From NCBI GenBank assembly GCA_963585895.1, contig OY757921.1, positions 82,326,732 through 82,390,731 of the forward strand: DNA of 64,000 nt. Reading direction: 5' to 3'. The notes beneath the pieces were generated by a model. That model saw nothing but the letters and a program-made list of their open reading frames with translations. It was not told the DNA's origin and ran no database searches. Source of the DNA: Sepioteuthis lessoniana (lineage: Eukaryota; Mollusca; Cephalopoda; Myopsida; Loliginidae). Position numbers and translations under genes: made by a program. The first letter of the stretch is position 1. The number at the start of each line of letters is the position of its first letter. This document shows positions 30,897 through 41,548 of the stretch, in pieces.

Positions 30897-31345
30897 ATTG
30901 GTGAGGATCCAGTTCTGGAGCTTTGGAAGGTGAGGAATCACACCTTTAATTACATTACACCCCAGCCAACTCTGCCTTGGAATTGGAGTGACATCCGTTT
31001 TAAATTCATCTGTTTGAGATAATGTTTGAAATTATTTTGAAAATTTTAATATATTAGCTCTTAGAATATTGATACTGCAACTAAGTATGAAGGGTTTATC
31101 AGTTTCAGTTGAAATCCAAAGGAGAGATTCCAGTCCTGAAGTTTTGAGGAATGTGGAACCATCTCTTTGTTGCCATTACTCCCAGGTCACCCCTTACCTG
31201 GACTAATAGTACTTGTTAGGGTTTCTACTATGACCTGTTTAAAATGATTGTGAAGATAGCTTTTTGTGCTGTACATAACGGGAGATCATAAATGGTCAAC
31301 TGTCTTCAGCATAAAATAACCCAACAGAATGTAGATGTGCCATAA
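30897..31345 (+). mobile_element. Retroposon D, very old pieces
   Basis: TGGTGAGGATCCAGTTCTGG and AGCTTTGGAAGGTGAGGAA (30897-30945), then TTGCCATTACTCCCAGGTCA, TGGACTAATAGTACTTGTTA and a tail ATAAAATAACCCAACAGAAT…ATGTGCCATAAAAC are in native order. Confidence 0.55.
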
Positions 31346-31432
31346 AACTAACATCTTTTCACTTTTTGTCTTTTCTCTGGATTTCTTTCATTTAAATTAG
31401 CTATATGATGTAAAGCACACTTTTGAAAATGT

Positions 31433-31668
31433 CTTGGTTGGTTTGGACTTGCTTGGCATATCAAACTTTGTGGGTTATTTAATGCCAAAGCCATCATTAA
31501 AGAAAGATTAGTGGTACTATTTAACCCATAGCTGGGGGAAAAAGGAGGTTCATACCTTTCCCAAGAATATTAGTCTCATAGTGAACATAATAGTATGACC
31601 AGAGTTCCAATCTGCTTACTACAATGTTGCAGTCTAACAAGTTAGCCACTATGCCATGGTGACTCTCT
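31433..31668 (-). mobile_element. SINE-A copy
   Basis: Tail GGTTGGTTTGGACTTGC, stem-loop GGCATATCAAACTTTGTGGG, core ACCCATAGCTGGGGGAAAAA, box B complement AGAGTTCCAATCTG, and head complement TAACAAGTTAGCCACTATGC. Confidence 0.88.
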
Positions 31669-31669
31669 G

Positions 31670-32160
31670 AAAAAAATGTCTAGAATACCTGTAATTATAA
31701 AGCCTTAGATGCACTGTGAGACTTTATTCTTGAGCTTTCAAAGAGCTTTTAATTCAATAAAAATGAGAAGTTCCAGTTTTTAAGAACTGAATACCTAAAG
31801 TTCTAATCAGTTGTATTTTTACAGGATTAGAATGGTTTATCTCCCACCCATTCCTAACTCCATGTTCTATCACTGATAAGAATCTTAATCCTATTTAGAA
31901 AAACTGACATTCAAATGGCTAATAATGACTTGTGTTACCATAACAACAAAATTTCACATTACTCTATAATAAGACCAAAATGCACAACAAAGAATTTAAA
32001 AGATAATGTTCTTACATCATATTCAATGAAGATTAACAAGGTCAAAACTGAGTAAATGGCCTACACAAATGATTTATTTAAAGAGTTGAAGGCTTGTGCA
32101 GAATCAACCACAGTTTTTGGATGAGCTGATAGCAGAAGAATGTTGCAACAGATTCCCAGA
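31670..32160. other. No gene seen
   Basis: AT-rich. A short plus-strand frame at 32096-32281 runs into a SINE-B relic and is not a gene. Confidence 0.45.
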
Positions 32161-32167
32161 ACAGTAC

Positions 32168-32312
32168 TCCTCAGGTTTTGAATTCAAAGTTTCTTCTCCT
32201 CCTAAACAATTCAGTCTACCCTACTATCCACCTATAGCTGGGGGAGAAGAAATGAATCCATGCCTTTCCCAATGGTATTAATGTGAAGTGAAATGCAATC
32301 AGTTTTGAAAAA
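32168..32312 (-). mobile_element. SINE-B copy, partial
   Basis: TTTTGAATTCAAAGTTTCTT, ACCTATAGCTGGGGGAGAAG, GCCTTTCCCAATGGTATTAA and TGAAATGCAATCAG match SINE-B in reverse. The head is lost, and a (TA)n tract follows at 32320. Confidence 0.7.
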
Positions 32313-32318
32313 AACAAG

Positions 32319-32319
<1 letters not shown>

Positions 32320-32344
<25 letters not shown>
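32320..32344. repeat. (TA)n microsatellite
   Basis: TA tract between a SINE-B relic and a short inverted-repeat element. Confidence 0.85.
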
Positions 32345-32350
<6 letters not shown>

Positions 32351-32440
32351 AATTGGTTGTAAATTCAGCAAAATATAATAGTGCTTAATATACAGAAAGT
32401 GTAGAGCAAATATAACAATATCAAAAAAATTAAAAAAAAC

Positions 32441-32690
32441 AAGATTAATAATCCACAACTCTGAGTTTGATGAGTCATATCATCAGGTGAAATTTGTCAA
32501 AATACGATGTCTGTTGCCAAATGAATTTATAGAACTCTCTTAATATGGGAGATACATAACTTAGGCCAACTGACAAAATTTAGGTCACGTGATTTAATCT
32601 GACACCAAATTACAAAGTAAATACTTAGTTTCATGGTGACATTTTATCACTAACCCCTTTTTTTATTCAGAGTTGTGAGTTATTAACCTT
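32441..32690. mobile_element. Short inverted-repeat element FB3
   Basis: The ends AAGATTAATAATCCACAACT-CTGA (32441-32464) and TCAGAGTTGTGAGTTATTAA-CCTT (32667-32690) are inverted copies with about three mismatches. The 250-bp interior is non-coding. It abuts a (TA)n tract on the right. Confidence 0.7.
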
Positions 32691-32694
32691 ATTT

Positions 32695-32696
<2 letters not shown>

Positions 32697-32725
<29 letters not shown>
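32697..32725. repeat. (TA)n between two inverted-repeat elements
   Basis: Pure TA tract linking FB3 and FB2. Confidence 0.9.
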
Positions 32726-32991
32726 GGAAAAAATAGGAAAACAAAGTATTCCAAATGTGATGAATTATGATGGAACATTTTGGTTTTAATAAAACTTCAT
32801 TGGGACTTAAGATTGTGAAAAATGTTGCTTGAACAACAATGGATGCATACATCCATTATTGTTTCAAGCAATATTTTTCACTGTCTAAAAGTCATGATGA
32901 AGGTTTATTAAAACTGAAACATTTTAACGTTAACTTTCCATCATTATAAATTTATCACATTTGGAATACTTCATTTTTCTATTTTCTTCAC
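32726..32991. mobile_element. Foldback element FB2
   Basis: Long arms meet at the centre ATGGATG-CATA-CATCCAT (32839-32856). Left landmarks AAGTATTCCAAATGTGATGA, AACATTTTGGTTTTAATAAA and TTGTGAAAAATGTTGCTTGA are mirrored on the right by GTTTCAAGCAATATTTTTCA, TTTATTAAAACTGAAACATT and CACATTTGGAATACTTC. It is flanked by (TA)n on both sides and has no coding capacity. Confidence 0.88.
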
Positions 32992-33018
32992 ACTGCCAGA
33001 TTTATTTCCATAATTTAC

Positions 33019-33021
<3 letters not shown>

Positions 33022-33057
<36 letters not shown>
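33022..33057. repeat. (TA)n/(CA)n microsatellite
   Basis: TA tract followed by ACACACACA on the right of FB2. Confidence 0.9.
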
Positions 33058-33276
33058 ATTTTTTTATAAAGAGAAGATTTCAAACAAAACATTATATAAT
33101 TAAAATGTATATAATTAACTATTTTCACTAACTAAACTACAGAATTGAAATTCTGTAACCAAATATGTTGCAGTTCAAAAATAATTGATCCTCTATGTTA
33201 TATATATTCATGGAATTTCATTTTAGATACAGAGTTTTAGTCCTGTAGTATTTGTTAATAAATAATACCAAATAAC

Positions 33277-33535
33277 TCATTAGCCTAATTGGTAGAGTGC
33301 TCGCCAATGGTCCGGGTGACCTGGGTTCAATCCCAGGTCGCTTCATACCAAAGACTTTAAAAATTGTACTTGATACCTCCTTGCTTAATACTCAGCAATA
33401 GAAGGTACATATCAAGGGTAAAGTGGACCAATCCAGGGAAAGGAGTAGTACCCTCCACTACACCTCAATGTAGTAGCAATTGAAAAGGGAGCCTTCTGGT
33501 CACCCTTGACTACAGTTGCCAACTTTACTTACTTT
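33277..33535 (+). mobile_element. SINE-C copy, well preserved
   Basis: Box A TTAGCCTAATTGGTAGAGTG and box B GGTTCAATCCCAGG are intact. The body and the end GTTGCCAACTTTACTTACTT follow. Confidence 0.92.
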
Positions 33536-33721
33536 AGTTGTATTATATTCAATAAGAAAACATAATATCCTGCTATCTTTTGTATAGAACAAAAATAATT
33601 CTTAATAAGAAAATGGTAGGTATGTACTATAATAGGCGATTGTACACACCCGCACACATATACATATACACACACACTGAGGGTGCAACAAAAATACTTC
33701 TTATATTTTAGACTGTCCCCT

Positions 33722-34160
33722 GTGTGATGCAAGTGAACTTAGGTAAGTCACAATGGTATCTCCAAGTAGCTAATGTCTTACCATTTCTTTTTCTGAGATG
33801 ATCAGTTACAATCATGGCTTTGACCAGTGCACATTGTGTATTTGCTGTTTAGATATTTTTTGAAAAATGGTGAATCAGTAATTGCTAAACAGACAGCTTT
33901 TCATGTTCATTTTTGTTATGTCAAAATAATACTGTTCTAGGTGGAAATTTCACCCAAAGCAATCTTGATTTTCTATCCAAAACAGCATCATTCTGATATA
34001 ACAGGAAATGAGCACTGAAAGCTTTCTGAGTGGCAATTACTGACTCACCAGTCTTAGAAAACGTTTCTGCAGCAAATGCACAGTGTGCACTCGTCCAAGT
34101 TATGATTGTAATTGATTGTATCTGAAAAACATTAGCAAGATAGAGCTACTTTTACTACTT
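33722..34160 (+). mobile_element. Remnant of a DUF4817-like transposon
   Basis: It aligns by eye with 53460-53710. That copy reads VFAVETFFKSGESVITTQRAF, the helix-turn-helix segment found in DUF4817-type transposase relatives (family assignment from memory). Here the same region has stops, then recognisable ENVSAANAQCA-like coding relics near 34060. No target duplication seen. Confidence 0.55.
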
Positions 34161-34242
34161 GCTTAAATTCACTTGTACCACAGAAGTAACAGCTTAAAAT
34201 GTGGAAGGTATTTATGCTGCATCCAGTATATTGCATTTAATG

Positions 34243-34330
34243 TTTTATTCATTGTTCATTTCTGCCATTGCAGCTACAGCTTCAGTCTTGATGTTTTTTA
34301 ATAAACCTCATATTCTATTCCCAAAAGTGT
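34243..34330. repeat. Interspersed repeat shared with 29180-29275
   Basis: Same ordered words as the earlier copy. It lies just downstream of the transposase remnant and may be part of the same element. Confidence 0.45.
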
Positions 34331-34334
34331 CACA

Positions 34335-35740
34335 CTGAATTTTATATTAGGAGATTATATAAACATATTTTATAAATGTGTCAATATTTACTAAAGCCAA
34401 CTAAATCTTGGAAAGATCAAATGACTTAAGAAGACTATGTTGCATTAGTCTCCCAAATGAAGAGGGCTTACCTGCAATTTTAAAAATTGAAATTCCTTAT
34501 CTTTTTCTAGTGTTTTAAATACCTCAGCCACTACATCAAGCCATTTAATCTATTAACACTTTTTGGTGCAGCACATTTGGCAATGAATTTAATGGTTGAA
34601 ATGCATGTTTTACTATAGAATAGAAAGGTTTCCAAATAAAGAAATTTATTTTAGTTTCACAATTACAATACACTATAACATTTGGAAGTTATATCAAAGA
34701 AGTGTGTTTATAAGAGCATTTTTTTTATTCACTGAGTTTTAAAAGTAATAAAGTATGTTTTTTTATAATTTTAAGGCCTGGGTATATCAATCGAGAGGCA
34801 CTTTCAGAGAATATATTGCAAAAGATTCAAAATCTTTAAGTAATAGAAATTAAAGTTGCAACTCACTTTCATGCATCAAAAGAGTTAAGATATATCAAAA
34901 GTATTTATATGAAAAATAGACAAATCTACTAAGATATTATTGCTTAAACTGATTTTAAGAAAATGGTTTACTTTTACATCCCTATATTTTGTTGAGAATC
35001 ACTTCGCACTGAATCTTAATCAGCAATCTATTGTACAACTGAAAAGAATTGGATCAACTGGTATTTCTCGGAAAAAAGTAGGAATGTTCTAGAAATGTGA
35101 ACACAAAGTTTCTTTATAGTTTCAGATAGAATAAAAATCTATCCACCTCTCTTAAAAAATCCTTGAAAGAGAAACAGAGTAAATCTAAGCTGCCTTATAT
35201 TTATAGTCAATGAGTAAAGTGAATACAAATGTTGCTTAGGGATTTTTATGAAGGAAAAATATTCCACTTATTGCAAGTATCATAGAATTGGTTTTGTTTG
35301 GAAATTGTTCACAAGAACTGCAGATAGGGCAATGTTCTATCTTGGTTTTGGACAAAAATAAGATCAAAGATTTTTGGGGGGTTTTTGTCTGGGTTGGGCT
35401 GAAACTCTGTTTGTTACTGATAGAAATTGATAATTTCTTGTTGGTCAGTGGTTTGTGTGTGCATCTGTTATGGTAGACACTGATGTACAGTGTGATTTCT
35501 TTTGAGCTGGTGTGAGAAGAGGTGAAACCTCGACTCTTTGACACTATGTTATCGAAGGGCTGTATGCTTTCAGAAAAATGCAGTACCCGGCTGCACCCAG
35601 CATTGGTAGTACTTCAGAGCAATCAAGCATTGATCTGATACTTTGTTAGGAACACTGAACAAACAGAAAAGGAAGGATCAGATTAATGAGATATCAGTCT
35701 GTAAAGCAGACAGAGACACAGAACACTCACACTCACACAC
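34335..35740. other. Repeat-poor stretch, no gene seen
   Basis: About 1.4 kb of AT-rich DNA. Overlapping frames on opposite strands at 35236-35544 lack known domains and look accidental. Confidence 0.45.
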
Positions 35741-35752
35741 ACACACATACAT

Positions 35753-35797
<45 letters not shown>

Positions 35798-36105
35798 TAC
35801 ATTACTCATCTGTCTGTCTTTCTCTCTTTCACTCTTACAATGACAAAGAAGAAAAAAAGCACTGTCATTATTACCACATACATACATACACACACATTTA
35901 TATAGATACATAAATACTGTATGCCTGTCTTCCTCTCTGACAACAGCAAAAGAGGAAGAAAAAACACATTACCATTACTACCATATAGATATACACACAC
36001 ACACACACACACACACACCACATCTGTCTCTCTCTTTCTCTTTTACACTGGTAAAAGAAGAAAGAAAGAAAGCCCACACACACTTTACCATTGCTACCAT
36101 TCAGC
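35741..36105. repeat. Three-unit satellite of CA/TA tracts and CT/GA hairpins
   Basis: Three units of about 100-118 bp begin near 35803, 35921 and 36021. Each has a CTGTCTTTCTCTCTTT-type pyrimidine stretch, a short loop, a GAAGAAAGAAAG-type purine stretch that can pair with it, an ACCATTACTACCATA-type segment and a CA-rich tract. Six long frames here are artefacts. Confidence 0.8.
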
Positions 36106-36554
36106 AAGTGTGCACTCTTCATTACTTGCTTCCATACAAGAATGGTTGGCTTTCCTAGCTATAAAATCAATCAAGAAATCACTCGAAGTTGTGTTTTCTG
36201 CTGGAACAACAAATATTCTTCCAAATGTCTGAAGAGCCAGTGCTTGTCAGAAGTTTCTCAGGAAAAAAAATGTTCTCTTTGTTTTTGGATATTTTTGAGG
36301 AGGTATACTGTCTCTGAAATTTGAATTTATTTATAGGGTTGGCTGGGGATGGCATCCCCCATTTTCATTGTCATTAGTGTTGATTATCTCAAACAATAAT
36401 TCATTTCTCACAACAATATTAATCATCACAAAGAATAAGTGCAAACAAGTAAAATTCAATTACAGCAAATGAGACTAAACAAAAATAAATAGCTCAGCAA
36501 AACTTAGAGAAAAAGATGAACAGTGTAGAGATCTAAACATATGTTTCATTTAGT

Positions 36555-36655
36555 TTATTTATTCATGTTCCATAACAAACTCTTAAGGGTTATTTAATGC
36601 TGAAATTTGAAACAAATAATTTGCACACAGTTATATGATTTTAAGAATTCTTATC
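36555..36655 (-). mobile_element. Variant D tail (left part)
   Basis: CATAACAAACTCTTAAGGGT with TTATTTAATGCTG keeps part of the stem-loop. ATAATTTGCACACAGTTATA matches the piece at 16738. Its body resumes near 37730, beyond two insertions. Confidence 0.55.
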
Positions 36656-36660
36656 TAATT

Positions 36661-36885
36661 AAAGTAAAGTTGGCAACCGTGGTCGAGGGTGACCCCAAGT
36701 CTCCCTTTTCGATAGCTACTACACTGAGGTGTAAGGGAGGACCCTACTCCTTTCCCTGGATTGCTCCACTTTACCTTTAATCTGTACCTTATAATGCTGA
36801 GTGTTAAATAAGGAGGGATCAAGTACCATTTTTTGAGTCTTTGGTATGACGAGGCCAGTGGCAAACACTCTAACCATTATGCCAA
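36661..36885 (-). mobile_element. SINE-C copy, head damaged
   Basis: Tail AAAGTTGGCAACCGTGGTCG, body, then a jump that deletes the box B region before CACTCTAACCATTATGCCAA (box A complement). It lies inside a D-like element. Confidence 0.85.
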
Positions 36886-36958
36886 TGTTCGGTACCAATC
36901 TCATAATACTCATAATTTATACAAAATTATTTGATTTCAAATAAATGTTCTATTTGAT

Positions 36959-36959
36959 G

Positions 36960-36998
<39 letters not shown>

Positions 36999-36999
36999 T
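36959..36999. repeat. (ATA)n microsatellite
   Basis: ATA/TAA triplets; probably an old R2-like LINE tail or its target-side echo. Confidence 0.85.
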
Positions 37000-37019
37000 G
37001 TACGGATATTTCAAGTGTC

Positions 37020-37684
37020 AAACAAGCAAAATCTCACACAAGAAGACTTGGACATAGCTAAGAAAGGGAAACCTTAAGAGAGAAATGGAATCTTTTCTAA
37101 TAGCAGCACAAAACAATGCCATAAGGCCCAACTATGTTAAAGCAAAAATAGATGCAACAAAACAGCAAATATAGATTATGTGGTGAAAGAGATGAAACAA
37201 TCAATCATATAATCAAATAAAGCAAATTAGAGCAAAAAGAGTATAAGACTAGACAATTCAGCAAGTTAGGAGTTCTTAAAAACATAAATGTGTGAAAATT
37301 ATGTGGATAACCTTGCCCGCCTAGTCAACTTGCTGAATTGTAGACTTTGTTGTCCCGGTTGACCACAGAGTAAAATTGAATGAAAGTGAAAAGAAGGATA
37401 AGTACCTGGACCTTGCTAGGGAATTGAAAAAACTGGAACATGAAAGTGACGATTAAACCAATCGTAATTGGTGCTTTTGGTATAGTCACTAAAAGATTGG
37501 TACAGAGACTGGAGGACTTGAAAATAACAGGATGAGGGGAGACCATTCAAACTACTGCATTGTTGAGATCAGCCAGTATACTCAGAAGAGTCCTGGAGAC
37601 TTGAGGAGAGTTGCTGTCACTCAAACTCGAGTGAGAAACTATCGGCTAATGCTGATGTGAAAAACTCGAAAAGGAGTAATGATG

Positions 37685-37719
<35 letters not shown>

Positions 37720-37720
37720 T
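37020..37720 (+). mobile_element. R2-like LINE 3' end
   Basis: Plus-strand frames read IVDFVVPVDHRVKL, ESEKKDKYLDLARELKKL (37330-37435) and a following region ending in QTTALLRSASILRRVL-type residues, then a (TAA)n tail at 37683-37720. This C-terminal segment is typical of LINEs annotated as R2-type in many invertebrates (from memory). Frameshifts and stops make it dead. A matching 3' end lies at 58460-58745, and an RT-region piece at 50868. Confidence 0.75.
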
Positions 37721-37729
37721 TGTTGGCAT

Positions 37730-37900
37730 AGTTATATGGTTTAAAGCATTCCTATGTAATACTAATAATTTTCAAATAGATCTATTTGACTTATAGATAA
37801 GATTTTAACAAGCACTGCCACTCAGTGTCAAAGTGGACCTAGGAGTAATGGCAATGATGTGGTACTTGACATGCACCAGAACTGGATTGTCACTACTGAC
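37730..37900 (-). mobile_element. Variant D body (right part)
   Basis: ATTTGACTTATAGATAAGAT, CACTGCCACTCAGTGTCAAA, GTGGACCTAGGAGTAATGGC and CACCAGAACTGGATTGTC follow the D block order. With 36555-36655 it forms one element split by a SINE-C and an R2-like LINE. Confidence 0.6.
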
Positions 37901-37904
37901 AATT

Positions 37905-38780
37905 TGACCAAATAATGGGAGATTAGATTCATGTCTTTCTCTCATGCACTTGAGCTGAGTCAAACAAAGACCAAATATATCTGGGCATAGATAATCTGCT
38001 TTTTTAATGAGAAGCAGTAATTCAGCAATCAAGTTTTATGAAATGTTTTGGACAGTTCTAGAACATTAAAATTTCTATATTTTGATCAGCTGACATTGAA
38101 GCTCAAAAGTAACATTTTAACCTATCAAAATATTTTCTGCTATTTGATTGACTTTTTTTTTTTTTTTTTGAGAATAATTAGGTACAAATGTTTTCACTTT
38201 TGGTCACTTGCAAGAGACACTGTAACACAACAATCATTTTACATATTTAAGTTGTCAAAATCTCTTAAATGAACCATTGTCTTCATTATGAGACTCCTTT
38301 ACAAAAGAAGTTTGAGTTCAAATCCCATTAAAAATATATTTTCAATCTTTCCTGTTTATTTAATGGTTATAAAATATAAACATGACCTGAGTATTACAAT
38401 AAAAAGCAATAGAAATAAGATAAAAGATAAACTAGCCAAAAGTTTGTAATAACCTTTAATACCATACAGAACTTAGTAAAAAAAAATAGAAATGCAATTG
38501 AAGACTTTGAAGTCATAAAGATACTTCCCACTAGAATAAATGGGGCAACACAATCTCTTATTACTCTATGTGACTTGAGACAAGAGTAATTTGTTTTAAA
38601 TATCTATATCAATTTGACAGCCCTGCTCAATAAGTCAGAATTTTAAAACCTGATTTTTTTGGCAGGCATTCCCCCCTTCTGAAGACTGATTCAACATATA
38701 AGTATGGTGTTCAACTCAACTGTCTAAATACTTATGTCTATGATAGTCAATACAATAAATACTGTTAGTAGCTACTACCA
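37905..38780. other. No gene seen
   Basis: AT-rich, with a T-run at 38153-38169. Nothing recognised. Confidence 0.45.
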
Positions 38781-38923
38781 CATACAAGAGATTGCTGAAA
38801 AGTACATGGTCTAACCAAGATAGGAATTACTTTTTAATTCATTTTAAAAGGATTAGAGAAGCTTAAAAAAGGATAAACAAAGTCTTTTTTTTAAATTTCA
38901 GGATGAATACATGACATAGAATG

Positions 38924-39564
38924 AGGGTGAGTCAAAAGTTTTACAAAATTTTGGCAATGTTTGCAGTTACGTATAACATGACCAAAGCAGTTCAACCTGT
39001 GAAAGGTAACCGCTATGGTTTGTAGTATTGTAGTAGTTGGTGTGCTGACACATTGTGCAGTACTTTGAAAGCTGCTATGATTTAGATGCAATGTTGTCTA
39101 ATTTAGAAATTTATGCTTTATGAGTTTAAACTGGACCATAATGCTGCAGAAGAAACCAAAATATTTGCTGTGCAAAAGATGAAGGTGCAGTTGATCACAG
39201 TACTGTAACTATCCTGATGGTTCAAGAAAGTTCACTTGGGTTGCAAGACCTTCAACAATCAAGCAAGGTTAGGTAGGCCAAAAAGGTATGAATTCCTAGG
39301 TTGTGCTCCTAGCCAGAGAGGCAAATCCAGTGAGTAGTAAGTTCAGCATCTTAGAGTTCTGTGCGGTTCATCACCTTCATAACTTCAGCAAAAGCATCTG
39401 AAGTTAATAGTTAGCAAATTTGACTCACAAACCTGTAAGAATAAGTTTGAGTCTCATTGGGTGCCCCATTCATTCAGCCTTGTGCCACATCTAAGCAAAA
39501 AGCTTAGTAAATTACTAAATTGTACCTCACGTGAGTAAAATACTGCAAAACTTTTGACTCACCT
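38924..39564 (+). mobile_element. Inner mariner-type element with transposase relic
   Basis: Inverted ends AGGGTGAGTCAAAAGTTTTA and TGCAAAACTTTTGACTCACC. Between them, frames around 39103-39290 read EFKLDHNAAE and WFKKF-like residues, the helix-turn-helix part of a mariner transposase. The catalytic part is absent and a SINE-E relic fills the right half. Confidence 0.75.
39370..39535 (+). mobile_element. SINE-E relic inside mariner
   Basis: TTAGCAAATTTGACTCACAA, GAGTCTCATTGGGTGCCCCA, CTTGTGCCACATCTAAGC and AAAGCTTAGTAAATTACTAA match, in order, the copies at 43745 and 62437. Box B-like sequence is AGTTTGAGTCTC. Confidence 0.6.
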
Positions 39565-39639
39565 TAGTATTTACATATCACTGCTTTAGCCCCTCCTTGG
39601 TCAGGCTGATAACTTTTCTGCACCCCCTCATACAAGCAG

Positions 39640-40730
39640 TTCTTATATTAATCAATACATTATTTTCCACATGAGTTTAAACCTATAACTCATGAGCTTC
39701 AAAGATAACATTAAATGTTTGAACTGAAAATAAAATGCCTCCACCAGGAAGAAAAATGCCACAAAATGATTTTCTTTAACTCAGTTTTGTTTTATGAGAA
39801 GCACTTTATCAGTGTTAGCCATGTCAGATTTTCTTGATGTTTTCTAATCAAGCAAAATATTTCATTCTATAATAAACTTTGCTTTTTGTCTGTGCCAACT
39901 GAGATGTGTCCATTTAATTAAATAATCTGGTAAATGTTGAACATTTATTTCAAATTTCAGGCAAACAGCCACCAGCAAAGACTGTAAGATTTTCAGTCAA
40001 GAATAATGTTTATCATTCTTTTTTCCTTTTCTCTTTTTCTATATAGCTGAGAAAAGATAACTAATCATGTGTATTTATCACAGTTGGGAGATTACTGAGT
40101 AAAATACTAACATTAGAAGTTATGTTCCTTGGCTACTTGGGACTTAGTGATTGTTTATGACTTGAGGTATGAAAAAGAGAGGATTATTAAAATTTTCATT
40201 CTTTTTGTTTAGGATCTCATTTTCATTTTCGTATAAAATTTAAAGCTGAAATATTGTTATTGTGACATTAAAAAAAAAAAAAAATCTTGATGCTTTTTAA
40301 TTTTTTCATTGTTTGATTCTCTAATCTTGTTCAAGTGAATGTGACAACAGATAAACAAGTTTAAATATTTGTTTAACTAAAACATCATTGATACTTTGGT
40401 GCTGTAAATACATATAAAAGCCAAACTCTGTTATCTTATAAAAGACAAAAAAAAATGTAAGGCTATATTCAATAGAAGAAAGGTTAAAAAACAGCTTAGA
40501 GGTAAAGTAAATACTGATGTATTTCCAGAAAGTGAACCCCAGCAATAGTTTTCTATGATGATGTTTTTTATATAAGGAACTACAGGATATGATGAAATTT
40601 TCTTATCGCAGATTCACATTGAAAACATTAAATCTAAAACAACAGAAAAACATTATAAACTCTATATAATTACAAAGTTTAAAGTGTTTACATATAAATA
40701 TATTTAGAGTTATACATAACTTAAGTTCTC
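39640..40730. other. No gene seen
   Basis: AT-rich, about 1.1 kb, with an A-run at 40270-40284. No exon or repeat family recognised. Confidence 0.45.

Positions 40731-40732
<2 letters not shown>

Positions 40733-40806
<74 letters not shown>
40733..40806. repeat. (TA)n/(CA)n microsatellite
   Basis: About 52 bp of TA followed by about 20 bp of CA. Confidence 0.95.
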
Positions 40807-40879
40807 TTACTAAAATTCTCATGATATATCTATATATTACTAAAATTCTAATGAGATATATAATGAGAATAACACCACC

Positions 40880-40899
40880 TACTTTTGACTCACCCTATA
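40880..40899. repeat. Orphan mariner end
   Basis: CTACTTTTGACTCACCCTA matches the inverted end of the element at 38924-39564. No partner end was found nearby. Confidence 0.5.
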
Positions 40900-41151
40900 T
40901 ATATATATATACGTGTGTGTGTGTACACACATACTATACCCCAGTAAAAACAGCATATCATAAATGAAATTTTTATTAGAGCAAGACAATATGCTCTTTA
41001 AGAACAAAGCAATTCTCAGTCCAATTTGCAACCAAATGATAATTTTCTGTTTTCTTTGTGCTGAATGAAATCTTTTAATCATCTAAATTATCGAGATAAC
41101 TATGGAATGGTAATTTTTCACTCCTTCCTAAACAGTAGCATCAATATTATC

Positions 41152-41200
41152 ATGGACCACTGTTACAATGAGAATCATGGACCACTGTTACAATCAGAAT
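41152..41200. repeat. Short tandem duplication
   Basis: ATCATGGACCACTGTTACAA occurs twice in tandem, about 22-25 bp apart. Confidence 0.85.
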
Positions 41201-41209
41201 TCAAATCCA

Positions 41210-41509
41210 ATAGGCTCATGGGCTGTGTATAGATATCTATATAATTCATAATTCTATGTTTATAACTATAAAACTGTTCTTTCTAAGAAGAAAAAAATGC
41301 CTTTTTTTGGAATAATTTATATAACAAGAAAACAATATATATTGGTATGGCACTGAACAATTTATGTCTGAGGCAATTATTGGGAAAAAGTTTGGACAAG
41401 CATCTCACACTGCACACTCACTATGGTCAATCAATCAATTTGAGCACATGTTTGGAATGTTATGAGTATCAAATCCAAACTATATATGTTCTCAACAGTT
41501 ATTGAAATC

Positions 41510-41548
<39 letters not shown>

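Larger units (their letters stand above)
38785..39631. mobile_element. Outer mariner-type element (nested host)
   Basis: The left end CAAGAGATTGCTGAAAAGTA and the right end TAACTTTTCTGCACCCCCTC form imperfect inverted ends about 35 bp long (shared GCTGAAAAGT…AACCAAG pattern). TA flanks both sides (CATA|CAAG, CTCA|TACA). Most of its interior is occupied by a second mariner-type element. Confidence 0.55.

Noticed and set aside
35236..35544. 102-residue minus-strand frame rich in Ser/Thr/Lys
   Set aside because: No domain is recognisable, another frame overlaps it on the opposite strand, and the base composition is that of the surrounding non-coding DNA.
35643..36232. Six overlapping frames with His/Thr- or Cys/Val-rich runs
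   Set aside because: They coincide with the three-unit CA/CT satellite and have no domain or splice context.
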